From assembly GCA_018136815.1 (NCBI GenBank), contig CM030937.1:1736934-1800933 (forward strand): 64,000 bases of DNA, written 5' to 3'. Source of the stretch: Isochrysis galbana (lineage: Eukaryota; Haptophyta; Isochrysidales; Isochrysidaceae). A program made the translations under genes and the position numbers. Positions 29,986 to 41,727 of the stretch are shown here, piece by piece; position 1 is the stretch's first letter, and every line of letters begins with the position of its first letter. A model generated the notes under the pieces. That model was not told the origin of the DNA. It searched no databases and saw nothing but the letters and a program-made list of their open reading frames with translations.

Positions 29986-30713
29986 AGTGTGAGAGTGAGA
30001 AGGGGAGTGAGAGTGAGAGCGACGCGGGCGACGAGGGGACGAACGAGAAGAGAAAGAGAAAAAGAGAGGGAGGGAGAGGGGGAGAGAGGGGAGGGAGGGG
30101 AGGGAGGGAGGGAAGAGGGATGAGAGGGAGAGAGGGGGAGGGAGGCAGGGAGGCAGGGAGGGAGAGAGAGAGGGAAGAGGAAGAGGAAGAGGAAGAGGAA
30201 GAGGAAGAGGAAGAGGAAGAGGAAGAGGAAGAGGAAGAGGAAGAGGAAGAGGAAGAGGAAGAGGAAGAGGAAGAGAAAGAGAAAGAGAAAGAGAAAGAGA
30301 AAGAGAAAGAGAAAGAGAAAGAGAAAGAGAAAGAGAAAGAGAAAGAGAAAGGGAGAGAGGGAGAGAGGGAGAGAGGGAGAGAGAGAGCGAGAGAGAGGGA
30401 GAGGGAGAGGCCGACCCACACAGAGGAATGGGCGTGCGCCACCCCCACGTGGCCCGCGCCGCCCTCCCCTTTCCTTTCTCCCGCCCCCCGCCCCCCGCCC
30501 CCCGCGCCCCCCCCCCCCCCCGGCTCCCGCCTCCCCGTCCCACCTGCTCTCTTCCCTCTCCCTCCTCTCCCCCCTTCCCCCCCTTCTCTCCCCTCCTCTC
30601 AGCCTCGCCCCCCCCTCTCTCCCCCTCCCCCCCCCCCTCTCCCTCTCTTTACCTCTCCTCCTTTCTCCTCCTCTCTCCTCTTCTCTCCCTCCCACTTCTC
30701 TCGTCGCCCTCAG
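29986..30713. repeat. Purine tract switching to pyrimidine tract
   Basis: The plus strand is almost pure purine from 29986 to 30410, with (GGAAGA)n at about 30173-30270 and (GAAAGA)n at about 30270-30350. It then switches to almost pure pyrimidine from 30465 to 30713, ending CCCTCAG at the presumed RRP12 exon border. The Glu/Lys-rich or Ser/Leu-rich ORFs here are composition artefacts. The mirror composition makes triplex or slipped structures possible. Confidence 0.85.
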
Positions 30714-30720
30714 CGTCGTG

Positions 30721-30949
30721 ATGGATGGCACCTTGCTCTTCAGCGACGTGCGCGCGCATGCCGCAGGCGGCGCCAAGTTCGTGCAGGAGAACGCCGTGCT
30801 TGCGGCCGTCGACGAGATGCTGGCCGCACAGCAGCTCGAGCGCACGCCGGTGAGGCAGAGGGAGAGAGAGGGAAGGAGAACGCCGAAGGGATGAGAGGGG
30901 AAGGAGGAAGAGAGGGGAGGGGAGGAAAGGGGTGAAAGGAGGGCGGGGG

Positions 30950-30997
<48 letters not shown>

Positions 30998-33900
30998 AGA
31001 GGGGAAGGGAGGACGGGTGAGAGCGAGGAAGGGCGAGGGACAGAGGCGGAGAGCAGGAGAGCGCTTCCACTGCGCCAACCTTCAAGGGAGGAGAGGGGAG
31101 ACGGTTAGATGAAAAGGGAGATCCAGCGGAAGATGGGGAGGCTGAGAAGGAGGGACAGCTGCGAGTGGTTCACGTGAACGTGAGAGCGCAAGAGCAGAAG
31201 GAGCGATCGCGCGTGAAGGTGTGAGAAGACAAGAATGGCGACAGCTTTAGTCTGAGCGAACGAGAGCGAGACACAACGATCATGTTAGGAAACACTAAGA
31301 GACAGGGCGCGTGCCAAGTGAGGAAGTTGGAATGAAAGAGAGCATCCAGGAGAGGGGGGGGTGTCAGAGGGAGGGAAATGCTAGAGCGCGTCTGAGTTCG
31401 AGTATTGCGGCACGGAAGTACATGGTTTCTCAGGGAAGGACGCGGGAGACGGGCAGCTGTGCATTCCATCGAATGGTGGGACCCAGGCGACAGATTGGGG
31501 ACATTGGCGATTCGGGCGTGGGCAAAGCGAGAGAGGCTCGCGGCATAGACGCAACACACAGTGTAGGTCGAGAGTGCACGGAGGCTGAGAGGAGAGCGAC
31601 AGGCGCATCGGCCGAGGCGCGAGCAAAGGAGCGAAGCGTGGAGAGGGCATTTTTAAAGGCGGTCCATCGCCTCACGCCGCCTCCGGTTTGTGCGCAGGTT
31701 GCCTACATGGGGGTGCTGATGATGTCGCTGGAGGCGTCGCACGCCCAGACTGCTGCTGCCGGCGGGGTGCTCTCGCTGCTCGAGCGCGCGCTGGGCGCGG
31801 TGCCCAGTGCGCTGCTCTCAGCAAAAGGGCCCAAGATGGCCAGCGTGATTGTATCCGTCGCCAACATGCACGCCGACCAGCCGACTGTCGTACGGCCGGC
31901 CTTGTCGTGCGCGCGCCGCCTGCTGATGAACATCGCGCCGCGCTCTGCCGACGCGGGCAAATTGTGGCGCTGGCTTCTCGAATTCACAACGCATTCGCAG
32001 CCCAAGGTGCGGCAGCGGGGTCAGGCGACCGCAACCGAGGTGCTGCGCGAAGCGGGCGCAGCCGCCGAGGGAGCGCCCGCATCGGCGGCTGCCACGCGCT
32101 TTGCCCACCTCTCCTCGCTCGCAGCCAAGCACATCGAGGCGCGCCTGACAACTCCGTCGCTCAAGGATGTGCAGCCCATCCTCTTCCTCCTGCACTTTCT
32201 CCACGCCGCGATCCGCCTGCTCGCGCCTACTGATGCGGCTAGTGTAGCGGCAGCCCTGCTGAAGCTGCCTGCACTATCGCACCCGTTGATCAGCCAGTCG
32301 TCCATCGAACTCCTCCAGCTCGTGGCCGCATCCGACGGAGTTGAAGGAGGCAGTGGCGCAGCGGGGAGCGCGCTACCTGCGCAGGCACTTGCCACAACAG
32401 TCGACGGGCTCCTCGCAATCGCCAGCGGCGCTGCGGCCGCCGGAGGGTCCGCGAAAGCGGTGGCGGCGGCGGTGGCCCTTCAGAGCCCAGCGCTCCGATC
32501 GATCCTGACTGCCGAGTCGTCGCTCTGCGCCGCGGACATCTCGCTCGGTGGGAAGCGGTTGGCGCCCGTCGCCTCAGCACTACTTGAGGCGCTCCTCGCG
32601 TCGCATATTCGCGGCGGCGACAAGCCGCCGGCCAAGCACGCGGGCCGAACGAGCAACAAGGGAGGGGCGGCTGCAGATGAAGGCGAAGCAGCACCAGCGG
32701 CGAGCTTAAGCAGCGTGATCGAGCCACATCATTTGAGCACGTTGGTGACCACGTGCACCGGGACGACCACCGACGCTGCGGCCACCTCTGCGCTCGCAGC
32801 CGCCCTCGGTGCAGGACTCGAGCCTCGCTATCTCCCGCTCTGGCGGCCCGTACTGGAGGCCATCGGCGATCTCTTCTCAGCACTTGGTCAAAAGGCCTCT
32901 CCCGCCGCCGACGGCCTGCTGGCCAAGATGTACGAGCTCTACTCTGACCATGCACGTCTCCGCGAGGCCCGTGGCACGCTCATGGCATCGCTCGGCCTCG
33001 CCGCCCGCGCGATTGGGCCCGAACGCTTCGTGCGCCTGCTCCCCATCAAGGTGTCCACCACTCTGGATGGCGAGGACAGCTCGTGGTTGCTATCGGTCCT
33101 GCGCGGCCACATCGGTGGTGACGCTACTTTATCCTTTTTTGCTACCTACTTCATGCCTTTGCAGACGTGGTTACTGACCCGTGCGGCCGAGCTCGGCGAG
33201 CAGGGCCGCAGCGTCGAGCAGAAGAACCTGCACAACCTCTATGAGCAGGTGTGCATACCGTTGGCAGAGGATGTCAGGGTGTCCTACGGCGCGGCTGTAC
33301 GCGGCCGGTGGCACGGCCGATGCCCGGGTCCGCCTAAACGAGAGCTTGGTTGAAGCCCGCACGCCCGCACCGCTGCGAAGCCTCATCCCGGCTCTGCATG
33401 CCTCGGCTGTAGGTCTGGGCACTCTTTCCCGGGTTCTGCGCGTGCGCCGGCGATGTGCCGGCCGCCTTCCCGCGGTTGGCCAAGGCGCTCGGCACCGCGC
33501 TGCAGCAAAATCCCGAGCTGAGGACGCCAATTCTTCAGGGCATTGTGGCCCTGATCATGCGCCAGCGCTCGCTACGTGCGCCCGTCGTGCATTCGGACGG
33601 CTCCATTCAGACTCTGCTGACTCCCGAGGGACAGGCGTCGCTCGATGCGATCGGCGTTTATGCCAAGAACTTTTTGCCGCTGCTCTTTAACCTTCACCAA
33701 GCCGAGCCTCCGGAAAAGCGCGCTCCGATTCAAGAAGCCATCGGCGCCTATGCGACCGCAGCGCCACCGGAAATGCTCTCCGACTTTTTCAAGTCTGTGC
33801 TACGCAAGTTGCTTGAGGCTGCTGCAGCCGCTGACGGCGCGCAGGTACGACGCGGATGTCTGCTTGCGAAGAAGCTCGCACGGTGGCGTATCCATTGCCA

Positions 33901-36055
33901 GGCTTAGCGCCATCAGGCACCCGTGGCGCAGCCCTCTGCTCTCCGTTGCCCCTCCTTTCCTCACGGGCTCTGATGAGAAGCTTCGCTCACGACGGTCAGC
34001 CGAGCCAATTCTGGCGAAGCGGACACCTCGATTAAACCCAGCTCTCTGAGCCCCACCCCCTGCTTGCGTGTCTGCGCGCACGCACAATGCCTAAGCGCAA
34101 CCTCCCATGCACGAAGAACCAAATCCGCGGCCGGCTCTCTTCTTCTCCTGCTGGCCGTCGGCCGAATATCGTGCCACAACGATGCACCTCCCCGCGCTAA
34201 GGCTTGCGGCGCTCCGCTGGCCTTTGCCACGTGCACAACGACCGCAAGTCTATGCGGCACACCTCACGAGAGGCTGCCGAAGCCGCTCCTTCCTTCTCCC
34301 TCCATGGTCTTGCCGCTTCCATCACGATTCCATCCGAGCCCCGAAATGCCACCCGTGCCCGCACAGGTCTCGACGGACATGCAGGGCTCGCTCATCGAGC
34401 TGCTAATAGCGCTGACCCCCGCGGTCTCGGCGAAAGAACATGCCCCACTTTTGTGGCGCGCCTCTCGACCCAACCTCTCTCACCCCGACGCGGCCTTGCA
34501 GAAGAAAGGCTACAAGGCACTCGCCGCACTTGCCGAGCACCAACCGTCGTTCCTCTCCACCCATCTAGATGAGGTTTCCGCTGCTCTCGCGGAAGCTCTC
34601 CCCGCCTGCCACACCGCTTCCAAACGGCGACGCCTTTTATGCTGGCATGCTATAGTCTCTCGCCTGTCCGCAGAGCAGCTCAAGGCCACGCGCGCGCCCC
34701 TGCTAGGCGAGGTCGTGCTCGCCACCAAGGAGTCTAACGTCAAATCGCGTGCGGCCGCATTCGACGCTCTCCTCCTCATCGCCGAGCGGGCACAGAAGCT
34801 GTCGTCGGAGGAGGAGCGACCGGAGGCCCTGTCCAATGTGTTTGTTTCGGTTGCTGCTGGGCTCGCTGGCAAGACTCCGCACATGGTCGCAGCTTCCTTG
34901 TTGGCACTGTCTCGCCTTTTCTACGAGCACCGCGACTCTGCCTCAGCCGCATCGGTTGGGTTGCGCCTCTTCGAAACTGTGCTGCCGCTCCTGCGTCACC
35001 GCGAGCAGGAGGTGGTGCGGGCTGCTGTAGTGCTTATCAAGGTGCAGCTCTCCGCGTTGCCAAAGGAGTCGTTGCAGCCCTTGCTTCCTCGCCTTGTGCC
35101 ACCCCTACTCTCATGGTGCTCCAACAAGCACGCGCATCTCAAGTACCAGGTGCGCTACCTGATTGAGCGCATGGTCAAACGCTTCGGCCTCGAGGTGATG
35201 TACGATGTGACCCCTGAACCCCATACGCGGCTGCTCACGCACATGCGAAAGCAAAAGGAGCGTGCGAGGCGGCACACCGATGCTCGCCTTGCAGCCAAGG
35301 CGGAACGTGAGGCCGCCGCCGCTGATGACGACGAGGAGGCAAGGGGGCCGCGCAATAGGCATGCTGAGTACGAGGCGCTGCTCGGCGAAGGGGATGAGGA
35401 GGAGCACGACGGCGAGGACGACGCCTATGGGGGCGCGCGCGCCAACCGCGACACGTTCCGCGACACTGACGAAGGCGCAACGGCTGTTGATCTACTCACC
35501 GCGCCCCTGGTGCAGCCAGCTCCGCTCCGGCAAAAGAGGCGGCGGGAGGCGGCGCGCGGCGAGGATGGCGAAAATGACGATGGTGTATCGTTCGCCGAGG
35601 GCAAGGTTCGTGTCACGACTGCAACTTCCGCGGATGCCGCTGGTGCCGTTGCCGACACCGACGACGTCGAGATGGAGGTAGACCCAGAGGACGAAATAGT
35701 TCGCGCTGGCAAAGTGGCTAAACGCGTGCAGACGGGCTCGATCAGACGGCAGGTCGCTGTCGCGAGCAAGGCGGAGGAAGCGGAGCGGCCGCCGCCAACG
35801 AGAACGAAGCATACCCTGTCGCGCAGGGGTGATGCCACCCACGCGAGGACTACGTTTGGCGCAAACTTTGGTGACTCATACCGCTCCAAGAAGGGGGGCA
35901 AGGGTGACGTGATGCGCCCGGGAGCGCTACAGCCGCACGCCTATCTGCCGCTGAATCCGCGGATGCTTGGGCGCAAGAACAAGCGGAGTGCCGCCGAGAC
36001 CACCGCCAAGCTTGTTGCAGGGGGACGTAAGAACAAGGCTCGCGGGCGCAGGTGA
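30721..36055 (+). CDS. RRP12: RRP12-like ribosome-biogenesis protein (4 exons, about 1266 aa)
   Basis: Coding exons: 30721-30849, 31698-33248, 33413-33844 and 34367-36055, all phase 0 with GTGAGG, GTGTGC and GTACGA donors and CAG/TAG acceptors. The product is an all-helical HEAT-type protein. The NUC173 region includes DGEDSSWLLSVLRGHIGGD and LLTRAAELGEQ, then, across the second intron, LYEQ-VWALFPGFCACAGDVP. The C-terminal block has SWCSNKHAHLKYQVRYLIER and MVKRFGLEVMYDVTPEPH, typical of RRP12. A charged nuclear-type tail rich in Asp/Glu, then Lys/Arg, ends in KNKARGRR. Yeast Rrp12 (about 1230 aa) is needed for maturation and export of pre-40S and pre-60S particles. Length and order fit the family. 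The first ATG may be preceded by more 5' exon; the pyrimidine tract ending CAG at 30713 suggests a leader intron. Confidence 0.88.
30953..30994. repeat. 42-nt poly-G run in RRP12 intron 1
   Basis: Uninterrupted G on the plus (sense) strand, 104 nt after the intron 1 donor. It could form G-quadruplexes in DNA or pre-mRNA. The length may be inexact because homopolymers are error-prone. Confidence 0.85.
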
Positions 36056-36624
36056 GAAAGTGAACTCTTCTTACGGATGATGTGTTGAGGCAACACACGC
36101 ATTCCACGCGAATCTCACGAAGCTAAGCCCAAGCTATCGGGGCGGTGCACCACCTCTTAGTGGTGGGATTTCCCTTGATAACGGTAGCTCTTCATGCCTA
36201 ATGAGTGTTAGCCCAATCCCTTTGTCGCACCGCGACCCATGAAAACTTGTTATCATTTGCGTACTTGCGCCTCCGATGCAATGCGCTCAATCTCGCACTC
36301 TCAAAGCTCAACGCTTTCCAATAACCGCACACGAAACGGCTAAGGTGGCCGAGCTCCTCTCTCCTCTTCGTACTTCGTATGCAGCAATACTGCGTATTGA
36401 AATTTCTGCTCTTCGCTTCTTGTAGGGCGCGATCTAACTTATTGACAAATAGAACTTGATTATAATTTTTATGAAAAAACAAAGACATCTGAAGATTCCG
36501 GGCTATGCACTACTAGACGCACGACATCTACCACCGCAACGTTGGCAACGCCCTTATCTCCTATTATCTCCCTTCCCTCCACTGGCCAGTGCCACTGGCT
36601 GCCCCCTTTCGGTGGTGCGAGGCC
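36056..36624. other. RRP12 3' flank with a short hairpin
   Basis: TGTGTTG-AGG-CAACACA (36081-36097) forms a 7-bp stem 25 nt after the RRP12 stop, and CACCAC/GTGGTG (about 36149-36166) a second small one. They may lie in the 3' UTR. No further gene seen. Confidence 0.35.
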
Positions 36625-37856
36625 TCAGGCGGAAGATGGAGGAGGTGGCTGTGGCCAGACTGGATTGACGTGAACGGCTTGAGCAACCATGGCCTGCTTG
36701 AGACCAAGAAGCTCGCTCAGCGTTGAGTGAGCCCTTGCACGAGTCCCATCCACAACGAGGACTAGAAGGGCCTCGAGATGGAGCGATCACTCACCCCTTC
36801 GCGAGGTGGCAATTCCCATTCTTCTTGCAGCGGCGCTCATAAGCACCGGGCTCTTCCCAAGCCCGCCAGTTCGTGAGCTCGTCACCGTGAGAAGAGCGCA
36901 TACCTTCGGGCCTGCTCGAATGCGCCAGGACAACGAGGCAAGGGCAGGGTGAGAGTAGGGTGCATGACGACACCACATACTAACCGAATCACTGGCTTGT
37001 CCTCAAGGCGCCACGCGTAAACGAGAAGGTGGGAGGCTCACCCGGTGACCCATTTGACGGAACGATCGATGGTTCCTCCAATGACGCCTCCAGTCCACGG
37101 TACGTGTGTCGGAGGGCCCGTGCGCACATACCGATGCTTCACTACACGGGCAAGCGAGAGGATGATTGCGATAGGTTGAACCGTGTAGTCCCCACAACGC
37201 CTCCTTCACGAACGCCCTTGAGTTTGGCGCAAGGATAGCGCCAGTGACAAGGCGAGTGAGCTCTTGAGTGCGAGCACACAGTGTGGATTCCATTGAAGCG
37301 CAACTGGGGTGCTGGGCTCGAAGTGGCGCATGACTTACGTCGGTAATCCGCAGTGTACTCCCCACGTTGTCCGTAGAGGGGATGGTTGACATCCTCCTGC
37401 CTCTTGAGCCAGCACTCACCAAAGGTATGGTTCCAACCTGCAAGACCGGAGGTGGAGGACGTCACACAAGGACCGAGCAGGACCCAGACACGCCCTACAC
37501 GTGTGCTCTCGCTTTGAGCAAGCGCACCTGTGTCGAGACCCCAGCACACTGGCAGTGGGCAGAAGACCCACGAGTTGCAGGCTCGGTTCGGGTTCTTGCG
37601 GGCATGCTCGAGGCAGGCATCGCAACACTCCTGGCCACTCACGCAAGCATGAGGAGACTGAGCGGTGCGCAGAAGGCGCAGAGCTGGATTCACGAAGCGG
37701 ACAGAAGAGGAGCGCGCAGCCCGAGCGACGCGCCGTGCCGTTGGGTAGGCTCGCCTCAAAGCTGTGCATCATTTCACGCACCTGAGCCGAGGCTTTTCTA
37801 TGATCAATCCCAAAGACGACTGCGACGCCGCCCGTGTCTGAGTGAGGCTCCTCCAT
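36625..37856 (-). CDS. PAN/Apple-domain protein, multi-exon, ends uncertain
   Basis: Exons that join in phase on the minus strand: 37856 (or further upstream)-37782, 37657-37528 and 37437-37339. They join as KASAQ, then SPHACVSGQECCDACLEHAR, NPNRACNSWVFCPLPVCWGL, then DTG-WNHTFGECWLKRQ and NHPLYGQRGEYTADYRR. The spaced cysteines (ECCDAC, RACNSWVFC, VCWG, GECWLK) match PAN/Apple-type domains, which bind proteins or glycans and are usually secreted or membrane-displayed. More exon-like pieces follow: GGVIGGTIDRSVKWVTG ending at a GTGAGC donor at 37042, NWRAWEEPGAYERRCKKNGN ending near 36790, and LLVLVVDGTRARAHSTLSEL to a stop at 36625. Their joins are unresolved. The N-terminal start and any signal peptide were not found. 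Confidence 0.5.
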
Positions 37857-37989
37857 GCACTGCAGTGCGGTTGTAACCCCAGGACAATCGGCGAAGCACG
37901 AGTCGATCTGTGCGGGGCGTATTCGGTGGAGACTTCAAGCCGGAGTGAGCGCAGGGGTTCCAACGTGGTATTTGAGAGGAACAAGAAGT

Positions 37990-38560
37990 AAGCTGTTGGT
38001 GCGTAGGTCTCGGCAGCAGTTCAAGACGGTGTGGTCGCGCCAACACCAAACGAGAAGCACTCGGGCGGCGTGTGTCCGTGAGCTCGGGGTCATGGGCGCT
38101 CAGGAGACCAGAGGGAGAGTAGGAGGGAGGGTGGCACGCGGGCCGGCAGGGAGCGAGAGACAGCGAGGGGGCGAGGGAGAGGGAGGGAGGGAGGGAGAGG
38201 AAGAGAGAGGAAGAAAGGGAGGGAGGGAAGGGGAGGGGGGGGGGGAGTGAGAGAGCTAGCTCACCGTCTCTGGCCCATCGCACACACTGTCACCACAGCA
38301 GTGATGCCTGCGGTGGCCATCGCATGGGATCACACGGCGCCGCTCGGTGGGGAGCGAAACGGCAGATCGTAGGGCCAGCAGAAGGAGAGAGAGGCTCCCG
38401 CGCGCACTCAGCGGAGCGCGAGCGGAGAGGGAGAGGGAGAGGGAGAGAGCGGAGGGGAGGGAAAGCAGGCCGGCCATTGGTTGCCCCGAAGGGGGGGGAG
38501 AGAGAGAAAGTAGAGAGTAGAGAAGAGAGCGAGGGCGAGCGGATAGAGAGTAAAGTATAC
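37990..38560. repeat. Purine-rich spacer
   Basis: GA- and GGGA-rich on the plus strand (densest at 38110-38250 and 38385-38530). No coding signal. The tract at 38110-38250 begins about 250 bp upstream of the PAN/Apple gene's first visible exon. Confidence 0.6.
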
Positions 38561-39711
38561 GTCAGAGTTTTTTTGTTGTGTGTTCTGTGAGTGTAACCTT
38601 AGTGCTTAGAGCTGAGGAGCCGCGTCCCCTCGACGGCAGCGGAGTCGTTTTTACCCTGAGATGGGGTCTGCGTCCACGCCCTTCTCGCGGCCGACGCCCA
38701 TCCGGACCAGACCGACTGGGACAACTGGACGCGCCCCTCATCCCCTCATAATGCATAATGCCCATGCACGCCTGCTAGCCTGCACGCCTGCGTGGCTGTG
38801 TGGCCGACTGGCCGACCAGCACGCCGGATACCCCGCGCAACTCCTCAACGCAGGCGCCAGCACCAACGCCTTCCTCGACGGATATGAGGTCTGTGTCGGG
38901 CGCACGCATGCGAGAACGGCGCCGCCGAGTGCACCGCTTCTATCGAATGCATTCCGAATGCGGCGCCATTTGCAAATCATTTGCCATTTGCCATTTGAGT
39001 GATGTCCCCTATTTTTGACAGAACGCGACCTGAGTGAGGGCGTCGCGAGGCCCCCATTGCATTGACCCCCATTTATGAAAGATGAAAGCAGGTTGGCACT
39101 GGTACTAGTATATATTGTATACTACCTACTACCTACTATTTACTATTTGCTATTTGCTTATTCCTACCGAGCCTTATTGGATGGGTAAGCTAAGTAGTAT
39201 GAACTTAGTTGCCTTTCCAAGCAATGAAAGTTAACCGTGAGAAGAAGGCATTATACTTATACTTGGGGCGATTGCGATTGCGAACGCTTTTCGGTTTTGG
39301 ATGGGACCTCGAAGTGGAACCGAATGAAGGCAAGCCGCTCTTTTTAATGTTTTATACTTTGTACTTTAAGGGTATGAAGTGCTGTCCGTTTTATGCTCAT
39401 TGATGAAGAGTAGGCTGTCACAACGTAAATCTCCGCCACCGACAATCGGCACTTCAGTGGGCTTGATGATGGGTCGTGGACACGGGGGCTTGAATAAACT
39501 TAGTGCGAAGGCACTGCACACTGCACATAGCACACACTTAGACGAGCGTGGAATGAATAGCCATTGTATTTTTCAGTATGACTCATGGGGAGCAGTGGTT
39601 GTGGAGAATCTTCAGTGCCTTCAGATTCTTATGTATATTTATTGTCACCGAAGCAGAAATGAAGAATGTTATGATACAGAACAACTTCTAGCTGTTACCG
39701 AGTCGTTGGTG
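38561..39711. other. Spacer without a supported gene
   Basis: A frame around 38775-38890 (ARLLACTPAWLCGRLADQHA) may be a stray exon but has no partner. 39010-39031 contains a right-end copy of the TTCCGTCAA insertion family (TTTTTGACAGAACGCGACC). 39100-39160 is a short run of TACT/TATTTGC repeats. Confidence 0.35.
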
Positions 39712-40593
39712 CTATAAGACAACTCGTCCATTAGCGATCTCTTCGAGCAATTCCTCCAAATCGAAACACCCTGGTCTATCGTAAACGGCACTACCATGAA
39801 CATAGCCGGGGCTCGAGCCCGGCATCCACTCGTTTGATGACCGAGCACCAGCGTTGCATCGTGTGAAGGAGTCGAACTTTGGCTTTACCGGAGGGTAAGA
39901 GGAATGAGACCTGGAAGGACGACTTAAGTGTCTCTCGTCTAATGAGCTTGGCCTGCAACGAGGCCTGCTCGGGACGCTTTGCGGCTTCGGCACATCGCTA
40001 TTATGGGTCGTTACGCATTCCTGCATTGGCCTGTGCGGAGGATAGGTGCTAAACGATGTAGAACCATTTCCAGCTCTCACCGGGTGGTTGGTGCTGTCAT
40101 ACGACCCAGTGAGTACGAGCTCGAGTGCCTCCGCGATGCGTTTGACTTGAGCGTCGAATTGTTCGTCACCGACCATATCAATTAGAGATTTGGATCGCGG
40201 TATCAGCTTTTCCCTGATATAGCTCTCTGGCCACTTTTCAAGAGCTGTGTAGGGAGACTCCATCACAACGGGAATGATCTTGTTGACGCCAAGATGATGC
40301 GCGTACATCGACTTACGGAGCTCCATGAAACAACGATCGCCTTTCTTTCCGACACCCTCACCCGACACCCTCTGGAGGTAGGAGCGAGTGATGAAGACGA
40401 TCACGGCATCGGACTCCGCCATCTTGGTTTCGATGTCACTGTCGCCTCTCTCATCGAGCCAGATACGGTAGCCGCTCTCCTTTAAGGCCTTTTTGACTCT
40501 GAACACGCGCTCCTTGTTATTACGGCCCAGCACATCGGTGCCCTCGTCGAACGTGAGGAAGGCATGGAATCGGGCGAGTCCCATATGCTTCAC
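39712..40593 (-). CDS. TIR-domain protein (293 aa)
   Basis: Single-exon ORF. Residues about 8-150 form a TIR domain. Strand A is HAFLTFDEG, then RVFRVKKALKESGYRIWLDE (helix A and strand B), IETKMAESDAVIVFITRSYL (helix B and strand C), and RCFMELRKSMYAHH, in which Glu91 occupies the place of the catalytic glutamate of NAD-cleaving TIRs. NKIIPVVME gives the next strand. A Ser/Pro/Arg-rich disordered tail follows (about 165-270), with an acidic helix, CFDLEELLEEIANG, at the end. There is no attached NB-ARC or LRR. TIR domains either cleave NAD+ to signal immunity or cell death, or act as adaptors. Its neighbour across the transposon is the kinase-LRR gene. A second start at residue 4 is possible. 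Confidence 0.75.
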   Translation of the reverse strand: MKHMGLARFHAFLTFDEGTDVLGRNNKERVFRVKKALKESGYRIWLDERGDSDIETKMAESDAVIVFITRSYLQRVSGEGVGKKGDRCFMELRKSMYAHHLGVNKIIPVVMESPYTALEKWPESYIREKLIPRSKSLIDMVGDEQFDAQVKRIAEALELVLTGSYDSTNHPVRAGNGSTSFSTYPPHRPMQECVTTHNSDVPKPQSVPSRPRCRPSSLDERHLSRPSRSHSSYPPVKPKFDSFTRCNAGARSSNEWMPGSSPGYVHGSAVYDRPGCFDLEELLEEIANGRVVL

Positions 40594-41026
40594 CGATGAC
40601 GGTGTGAGCCGACCACCACGGTGCAGGCGAACGCGGGCAGGCCCCGACCGTACTGCGGCCGAGTGACTGTGTGACAGTTAAGTAACGCTTTTGATTCTGT
40701 TATACCGACGGCGCGTCTCAGACGTGGCAGCCCGTGTTCGCGCGAGAACGAGCAATCTCTCGGAGTAGTAGAAGGAGGAGATACGTTGATAGTACGCGGT
40801 TAGAGATATGAATTAGAAGAGAAGAGAGAAGGGACCAGCAAAAGATTCTCTCTTCGAGTCGCCGCCCCTTCATTTTCCATTCTCAGACCTTCCTATCGCT
40901 CTGTGTAGTGAGGCAAGAGGACGAAAGAGATGTGGAGGGGATAATAGAGTAATAGAAGTGTGGGAGAGGGGAGGGGACAAGAAGAACGAACAGCCAGCAG
41001 GTGTAAGTAGTCTCTATAATAGTGGG
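40594..41026. other. Upstream region of the TIR gene
   Basis: No gene. It is the only non-repetitive stretch between the TIR start and the GA array, so any TIR promoter probably lies here. No clear TATA box was found. Confidence 0.35.
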
Positions 41027-41027
41027 G

Positions 41028-41101
<74 letters not shown>

Positions 41102-41131
41102 GAGAGAGGGAGAGAGAGAGAGAGGGAGAGG

Positions 41132-41229
<98 letters not shown>

Positions 41230-41274
41230 GAGAGAGGGAGAGAGAGAGAGAGGGAGAGGGAGAGAGAGACAGAC

Positions 41275-41339
<65 letters not shown>

Positions 41340-41371
41340 GAGATAGAGAGAGGGAGAGAGAGAGAGAGGGA

Positions 41372-41457
<86 letters not shown>

Positions 41458-41502
41458 GAGAGAGGGAGAGAGAGAGAGAGGGAGAGGGAGAGAGAGGGAT
41501 TC
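41027..41502. repeat. Complex GA satellite (about 475 bp)
   Basis: GA dinucleotides interrupted by GGGAGA, ATAGAGAGAGGG and ACAGAC variants that recur in a higher-order pattern of roughly 120-190 bp. The Arg/Glu and Leu/Ser ORFs across it are artefacts. Confidence 0.95.
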
Positions 41503-41727
41503 TTCAGGCCATGTAGTGGGAAAAGACTGAGAGAGACCTGCTGCAAGCCTTCTAAAGATCCCTGTTTTTGTCTATACCCCGCCTTAAGGTGGTCCGTGCA
41601 TGAGAGGGCCCACCACCGGTATAACGTGGACAAAGGATCGTGCTCCGCTGGCGGGAGAGGGGAGGAGGAACAGCGACACTGAGACCGACAGACCACTGGC
41701 TGACTGCGAGGAGGAGGAGGGGAGGGG

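Noticed and set aside
29916-31085. Long Glu/Lys-rich (plus) and Ser/Leu/Phe-rich (minus) ORFs
   Set aside because: They simply translate GA/CT repeat tracts; no codon or domain signal.
31311-31697. N-terminal 129 residues of the long plus-strand RRP12 ORF
   Set aside because: A CAG acceptor at 31697 joins in phase to the upstream exon ending 30849; the purine-rich stretch before it is intron.
36120-36220. Possible small RNA gene after RRP12
   Set aside because: Small hairpins only; no tRNA arms, 5S boxes or snRNA motifs.
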